DNA from: DATMYQ01 sp035560935
GTDB taxonomy: Bacteria > Bacillota > Negativicutes > Sporomusales > Sporomusaceae
Reading direction: 5' to 3'
Assembly: GCA_035560935.1 (NCBI GenBank)
Contig: DATMYQ010000124.1
Span: 1-19,549, forward strand
Length of the DNA: 19,549 bases
Shown: one piece after another, positions 15,578-19,549 of the stretch
Numbering within the stretch: position 1 is the first letter of the stretch
How the letters are laid out: the number at the start of each line of letters is the position of its first letter
Notes under the pieces: model-generated
Told to the model about the DNA's origin: nothing
The model's database searches: none
The model's input: the letters and a program-made list of their open reading frames with translations, nothing else
Program-made: the position numbers and the translations under genes

Positions 15578-16492
15578 ATGATTAACGCGGAATCCTTGCG
15601 GGCGTTGCTGGAGTCCATATCTGACGGTGGGTACATTGTGGACAAAAGTCGCAACATTTTGTTTTGGAATAAGGCCGCCGAAGCGATTTCCGGGTTTGCA
15701 GCCAGCGAAATGACCGGGAGAAATTGTGCGGATAACATGATCCATCACATTGATGAGCGGGGCGTGAATCTTTGCCAGGAATCCTGTCCGTTATTGAAAT
15801 CCATCGCGGATGGGCTGATCCGTGAAAGCCAACTTTATATGCATCATAAAGACGGGCACCAGGTTCCGGTCATCATCCGGACGGTTCCCTATCGGGATCA
15901 GAAAAATGAAGTGGTTGGTGCGATTGAGTTATTCCGCAAAAATGTGCCCCCCGTGGGACCGGATGCGGAAAAATTAAAAATATTGGCCAATATGGCTTAT
16001 GTGGATCAGCTGACGGAGCTGCCCAATCGTCAATATGCGGAGAATAAGCTGAAATTGGCCATGACAGAAATGGCACGCAGCGGATTGACGCCGGGCGTGC
16101 TGCTGATGGGAGTTGTCGGATTTAAAGAGATCAATGACCGTCATGGAAATATTGCCGGAGACAAGGTTTTGCAAATGGTGGCGAAAACCATCGCCGCCAA
16201 CACGGAACACCTGGAGATTGGGGTGCGCTGGCAGGGATCCCGGTTCATGGTGATTTCGATGAATACCAAAAAAAGTCTGCTGATGCTATTGTCTAATAAA
16301 CTGAAAGTAATGATTGAGCAGTTCAACCTGGTGGTGAATGGAGAGGCAGTGGCCGTCCGCATGGCTGTCGGGGCGACGGTGGCAGTACCGGGGGAGACTG
16401 TGTCAACATTGGTGATCCGGGCGGAAGATCTGATGCGCCAGAGCGAGATCACTGAAAATCATGCGGTTAAGACGGATGCGGATGTTATGTAG
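15578..16492 (+). CDS. PAS domain protein with degenerate GGDEF domain
   Basis: This 304-residue cytoplasmic protein has an N-terminal PAS domain (about 5-120: GYIVDKSRNILFWNKAAE, ETIGFRK-like end at AIELFRK) and a C-terminal GGDEF fold (about 140-295) that starts with the usual DQLTELPNRQYAE. The PAS domain contains C50, C66 and C70 (LCQESCPL), a cysteine pattern common in PAS-GGDEF proteins of anaerobes. The GGDEF active site is lost: QGSRF at 219-223 replaces GGDEF, and the first metal-site segment reads MGVVGFK (177-183) instead of the usual LDLDGFK-like sequence. FKEIND and the GDKVL helix remain. It is therefore unlikely to make cyclic di-GMP and may work as a sensor or binding scaffold. 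The ATG at 15578 has AAAGGGGGG upstream. It is a single-gene transcript with its own promoter and terminator. Confidence 0.88.
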   Translation: MINAESLRALLESISDGGYIVDKSRNILFWNKAAEAISGFAASEMTGRNCADNMIHHIDERGVNLCQESCPLLKSIADGLIRESQLYMHHKDGHQVPVIIRTVPYRDQKNEVVGAIELFRKNVPPVGPDAEKLKILANMAYVDQLTELPNRQYAENKLKLAMTEMARSGLTPGVLLMGVVGFKEINDRHGNIAGDKVLQMVAKTIAANTEHLEIGVRWQGSRFMVISMNTKKSLLMLLSNKLKVMIEQFNLVVNGEAVAVRMAVGATVAVPGETVSTLVIRAEDLMRQSEITENHAVKTDADVM

Positions 16493-16502
16493 TTCGCAGC
16501 TT

Positions 16503-16533
16503 AAAAGCCCGCCGGTATTACCGGCGGGCTTTT
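16503..16533 (+). terminator. Rho-independent terminator after the PAS-GGDEF gene
   Basis: A perfect 14-bp stem (16503-16516 with 16520-16533), core GCCCGCCGGT/ACCGGCGGGC, closes on a three-base loop (ATT). The A-run on the left and T-run on the right make it potentially bidirectional. Confidence 0.95.
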
Positions 16534-16837
16534 ATCCCGCTGAAAGTGAAAAAACGCGCGAAATTCTCTTTTGTCAAGCGGTTACTGCTCTTTTTAACAC
16601 AAAGATTCCGCAGAGTGAAGATTTTATCCATGATATTTAGAGGAATAATGCTTTTGGCGCTGAATCAGTTAAGATAACCAAAATGAGGGCGAAATAAGGG
16701 AAAAATATGTGAAAATAATGGGAAAAAACGGTTATAAGCTTTTTGAAAGCGAGACCGAAGCAAAAAGAGACGCTGTTTTACAAGGATGATCTGTTCGGTT
16801 CATGATTGATTTGATGCAGTAGAGGAGCGTGAAATCC
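16534..16837 (+). other. AT-rich intergenic leader of the seven-motif protein gene
   Basis: About 300 bases without a credible gene, clearly richer in A and T than the rest of the window. A weak promoter-like pair, TTGTCA (16571-16576) and TTAACA (16594-16599) with 17-base spacing, is the best found. The ribosome binding site AGAGGAG is at 16821-16827. I could not fit a known riboswitch or a sigma-28 flagellar promoter to the region. Confidence 0.35.
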
Positions 16838-19336
16838 ATGGCTTCACCCGATGGTAAAATGAGCCAGGCTGAGATTGAGGCATTGCTGGCGTCCGGAATT
16901 GCGGAAACGGAAAAAGAAAAAACGGTTGCAGAAACAACAAAATTAGCAACTGAATCTGTGCTGCCGGATTCTGCCGAAACTTCAATTCCTGAGGCTCCGG
17001 GTGGAATGATGAGCCAGGATGAAATTGCGGCGATGCTGGCCTCAATGCCGGAAAATTCGGAAACGGCGGTAACACCGGAAAATCAGGATGCCGGCAATCT
17101 TTCAGAACCGGGGGCGACGGGAGAAAGTGCCGATGGCGGTATGTCGCCGACCGAGATGGAAGCGTTTATGGCAGCGTTGCAAAAGCCCCGGGAAGACTTG
17201 GCGGAACCCGGGGAACCGGTGACGGCCGCGGAGGAAACACCGGCGGCAGCGGCGCCGGCCCCGGCCAATGAATCCGGAGGAGCGATGAGCCAGGATGAAA
17301 TTGCAGCCATGCTGGCGGCGATGGAACCGACTGCTGCGACACCCGGGGAAGCGGTGACGGCCGCGGCGGAAACACCGGCGCCAGTGGCGCCGGCCCCGGC
17401 CAGTGAATCCGGAGGAGCGATGAGCCAGGATGAAATTGCGGCCATGCTGGCGGCGATGGAACCGGCTACTGCGGAACCCGGGGAAGCGGTGACGGCGGCG
17501 GAGGAAACACCGGCGGCAGAGGCGCCGGCTCCGGCCAATGAATCCGGAGGAGCGATGAGCCAGGATGAAATCGCGGCCATGCTGGCGGCGATGGAACCGC
17601 CTGCTGCGGAACCCGGGGAAGCGGTGACGGCCGCGGCGGAAATTCCGGCGGCAGAACCGGCGGCCGCTGCTCCGGCAGCATCAGCACCAGCGGTTCCCGG
17701 AGCGATGATGAGCCAGGACGAAATAGAAGCCATGATGGCGGCCCTCAATAATGATTTGGCGGATGAATCGCAGTCGATCGAAGTGCAGCGTGCTGTGCCG
17801 CCGTCTGCGCCGGCGGAAAAGCCAAATGTAATGCCGGAGCCGGCCCCGGCCCCGGCAGTTCCCGAGGTTTCTGCGCCTGCGGCGCAGGCTGAATCCAATG
17901 CCGGAGAAGTACCGGCGACAGCAGCTCAGGAAGAGGCGGTAACGACAGCAGAACCGAAGAAAAAATTCTTTTTGCTGGCAATTTTTGCTGGTTTGTCCGG
18001 TATTTTTCGGCGGGGAAAAGCACCGGTCGAAACCGGAGAACTAACGGAAACTCCGGCAACAGGAATTTTGGCGAAGCTGAAAGCTGTATTGCCGTTCCGG
18101 AAGAAAGCGGCAACGGCGGTCGAGGCAGAGGCGGAAATCCCCGACGCCAATGTGTTGACGACGGCGGATTTTCACCGGACCATCATTTACCTGGTGGCGG
18201 CATTGGCCTTGTTTTTGCCAATTGCGATGGGGGCGGGAACGTATCTGGCCCTGACATATGGGCGTTCCCAGCCGGAAGTGAGTCCGTCGCAGGTCATGCT
18301 GGCCAATATGGGTATTGGTTTTTATGCTGAAGACTTTGTAAAACAGGCAGGCCGTGGCAACAAGGAAGCAGTTAACTTATTTGTTGAGGCGGGTATGTCG
18401 CCTGATGCCTATCGGCCGGCAGACGGTTTTACGCCGATGATGGCGGCGGCCAGCTACGGCAAGCAGGACATTATACGGCTTTTGCTGGGCAAGGGAGCTA
18501 ATCCCAATGCCAAGGATAAGGATGGGCAAACCGCACTGATGAAAGCGGTAGCGGCCAATCAGGCACTGGCAGTGCGGGTGTTGATGCAGAGTGGTGCCGA
18601 TGTGAATATGCGGGATGCGAAAGGCCGTACGGCAATATCCATTGCCAAAGAGAAAAAGGATCCCAAAGTGGTGGAATTTATGTTGGACCTGGGCGTCAAG
18701 GAACTGGAGCCGGTCTGGCAGCAGATCAAACCAGCGGAGCGCAAAGCGGCGCCACGGGCCAGCGAGTCGACGTCCACCGCTCAGAAAACTCCGCCCAGCG
18801 TCAGCCAGGGTCAGGCACCGCCGGTAAATTTACCGGCTGTTTCCGGCAAGCCGGCCACAGAATTTGGTATTGATACCGGCCGGGTGGGGTTTGCCGAACT
18901 GGGGAAATCGGTTGACACACTGTTTACCCGCTATGACAGAAATTCCGTGACGTTTGGGGAAGAATTGTTTGCCGGCCGGCAACGGCCGGTGGCCAGTGTG
19001 TATCTTCCCGGCCGCAATTCACCGTCACTAAAGTTAAATTTACTATTGTACAATCAGGAAAAAGACCGGATGATTGTTGGTATCCAGGTGTTGGATGAGC
19101 GGTTCCGGACGGGATCTGGCGCCACAGTGGGTTCAACACTGGGTGATCTGCGCCAAGGTGGCGGAACGGTTAACGTCCGTTATCTTGATGCCATGATGGT
19201 GGCCAGCGGCAAAGAGACCCGGGTCATGTACGAACTGGATATCGCCATGGACAGTTTGCCGGTGGACTGGCTGAAAGGCGGCGACTTGAACACGCTGCCG
19301 GATAATATGCGTATTCGCAGTATTTTAGTATATTGA
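16838..19336 (+). CDS. Membrane protein with seven FliM/FliY-like motifs, ankyrin repeats and unknown C-terminal domain
   Basis: This 832-residue protein has four parts. Residues 1-310 are a low-complexity Ala/Pro/Glu linker holding seven copies of an MSQxEIxxML-type motif, starting at residues 8, 58, 102, 150, 195, 240 and 291. The first copy (SQAEIEALL) is almost the N-terminal CheY-binding peptide of FliM (SQAEIDALL in E. coli). Residues about 310-445 are a linker with two short basic-hydrophobic patches (KKKFFLLAIF and LPFRKK). One transmembrane helix follows (about 449-472), with more positive charge before it, suggesting the motifs are cytoplasmic and the rest is outside. Residues about 497-622 are three to four ankyrin repeats (GFTPMMAAA, DGQTALMKAV, KGRTAISIA). 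The last about 170 residues are an unrecognised domain rich in beta-type alternation. The ATG at 16838 is chosen (AGAGGAG ten bases upstream); a GTG at 16829 would add three residues but is too close to that site. No flagellar or chemotaxis gene is in the window. Confidence 0.8.
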   Translation: MASPDGKMSQAEIEALLASGIAETEKEKTVAETTKLATESVLPDSAETSIPEAPGGMMSQDEIAAMLASMPENSETAVTPENQDAGNLSEPGATGESADGGMSPTEMEAFMAALQKPREDLAEPGEPVTAAEETPAAAAPAPANESGGAMSQDEIAAMLAAMEPTAATPGEAVTAAAETPAPVAPAPASESGGAMSQDEIAAMLAAMEPATAEPGEAVTAAEETPAAEAPAPANESGGAMSQDEIAAMLAAMEPPAAEPGEAVTAAAEIPAAEPAAAAPAASAPAVPGAMMSQDEIEAMMAALNNDLADESQSIEVQRAVPPSAPAEKPNVMPEPAPAPAVPEVSAPAAQAESNAGEVPATAAQEEAVTTAEPKKKFFLLAIFAGLSGIFRRGKAPVETGELTETPATGILAKLKAVLPFRKKAATAVEAEAEIPDANVLTTADFHRTIIYLVAALALFLPIAMGAGTYLALTYGRSQPEVSPSQVMLANMGIGFYAEDFVKQAGRGNKEAVNLFVEAGMSPDAYRPADGFTPMMAAASYGKQDIIRLLLGKGANPNAKDKDGQTALMKAVAANQALAVRVLMQSGADVNMRDAKGRTAISIAKEKKDPKVVEFMLDLGVKELEPVWQQIKPAERKAAPRASESTSTAQKTPPSVSQGQAPPVNLPAVSGKPATEFGIDTGRVGFAELGKSVDTLFTRYDRNSVTFGEELFAGRQRPVASVYLPGRNSPSLKLNLLLYNQEKDRMIVGIQVLDERFRTGSGATVGSTLGDLRQGGGTVNVRYLDAMMVASGKETRVMYELDIAMDSLPVDWLKGGDLNTLPDNMRIRSILVY
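17207..17655 (+). repeat. Tandem 135-bp in-frame repeats, three units plus a partial fourth
   Basis: The segment starting CCCGGGGAA recurs at 17207, 17342, 17477 and 17612, exactly 135 bases apart, and each complete unit encodes 45 residues with one MSQDEIAAMLAAM motif. Units are nearly identical at the DNA level, differing by scattered substitutions, so the array expanded recently or is kept uniform by recombination. Confidence 0.93.
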
Positions 19337-19403
19337 GCCTGATTGGGGAACCGCTGAAGCCGTGTTCCTCAAAACGGATCGCGTCGGGATTTGACGCTAA
19401 AGG

Positions 19404-19445
19404 CAGCTCGTGGTCCGCAGTTTGCGAACGACGGGCTGTTTTTTT
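19404..19445 (+). terminator. Rho-independent terminator after the seven-motif gene
   Basis: CAGCTCGT (from 19404) pairs with ACGGGCTG-side sequence ending at 19438 (one G-T pair), continuing inward through GCA/TGC around a short loop with two mismatches. A run of seven T follows at 19439-19445. The remaining about 100 bases to the window end are AT-rich and hold no recognised gene. Confidence 0.8.
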
Positions 19446-19549
19446 GGCGGCTGGAAAATATAGAATTCAGCGCTCTGAAAAATGTTCTGATGGTTTCAAA
19501 TCTCTAATCAAATAAGTATTTGTTTACCATAATTGGAACTACAATGAAG

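Noticed and set aside
16534..16837. Possible cyclic di-GMP riboswitch or flagellar sigma-28 promoter ahead of the seven-motif gene
   Set aside because: Neither the conserved riboswitch core nor a GCCGATAA-type -10 box was seen.
17083..17898. Minus-strand open frame of 271 codons with Ala/Gly/Ser repeats
   Set aside because: It is the antisense of the low-complexity tandem repeats and has no independent support.
19517..19545. TACAAT near the window end as a promoter -10 box
   Set aside because: No -35 box lies at an acceptable distance upstream.

Overview
The window looks like a chromosomal segment of an anaerobic, peptide- or amino-acid-using Firmicute, most likely a Negativicute of the Sporomusaceae type. 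This is inferred from gene content only: an oxygen-sensitive indolepyruvate:ferredoxin oxidoreductase, a phosphotransacylase, strong AGGAGG-type ribosome binding sites with GTG/TTG starts, a moderately GC-rich composition, and PAS/GGDEF and SpoIIE-type signalling proteins. No rRNA, tRNA, CRISPR array, IS element or phage gene was seen. All supported genes are on the + strand.

Layout. (1) 133-3463: ptb, iorA and iorB, a catabolic cluster that can oxidise aryl-pyruvates to aryl-acetyl-CoA and exchange CoA for phosphate. (2) 3601-3834: a small acidic orphan protein followed by a strong terminator. (3) 4088-8772: a complete BMP-family ABC importer (lipoprotein, double ATPase, two permeases), probably for nucleosides, with a stem-loop between the lipoprotein and ATPase genes. 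(4) 8983-9666: an Sfp-type phosphopantetheinyl transferase. (5) 9871-14431: a three-gene membrane signalling cassette made of a secreted ABC_sub_bind-type binding protein, a protein with two extracytoplasmic sensor-like loops joined to an MFS-like helical bundle, and a LytS-type five-TM domain fused to a SpoIIE/RsbU-like phosphatase domain whose metal-binding aspartates are altered. (6) 14599-15333: a ferredoxin-like protein with extra conserved-looking cysteines. (7) 15578-16492: a PAS-GGDEF protein with a degenerate GGDEF active site, closed by a textbook terminator. (8) 16838-19336: a large protein with seven copies of a FliM/FliY-like MSQxEIxxLL motif, then one transmembrane helix, ankyrin repeats and an unrecognised C-terminal domain, followed by a terminator.

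The two most unusual items are the seven-motif protein, which looks like a membrane-anchored multivalent bait for CheY-type response regulators (or a mimic of the flagellar switch N-terminus), and the binding protein / sensor-MFS / SpoIIE cassette, which reads as a solute-sensing relay ending in a possibly non-catalytic phosphatase domain. Functions beyond family level are inference.
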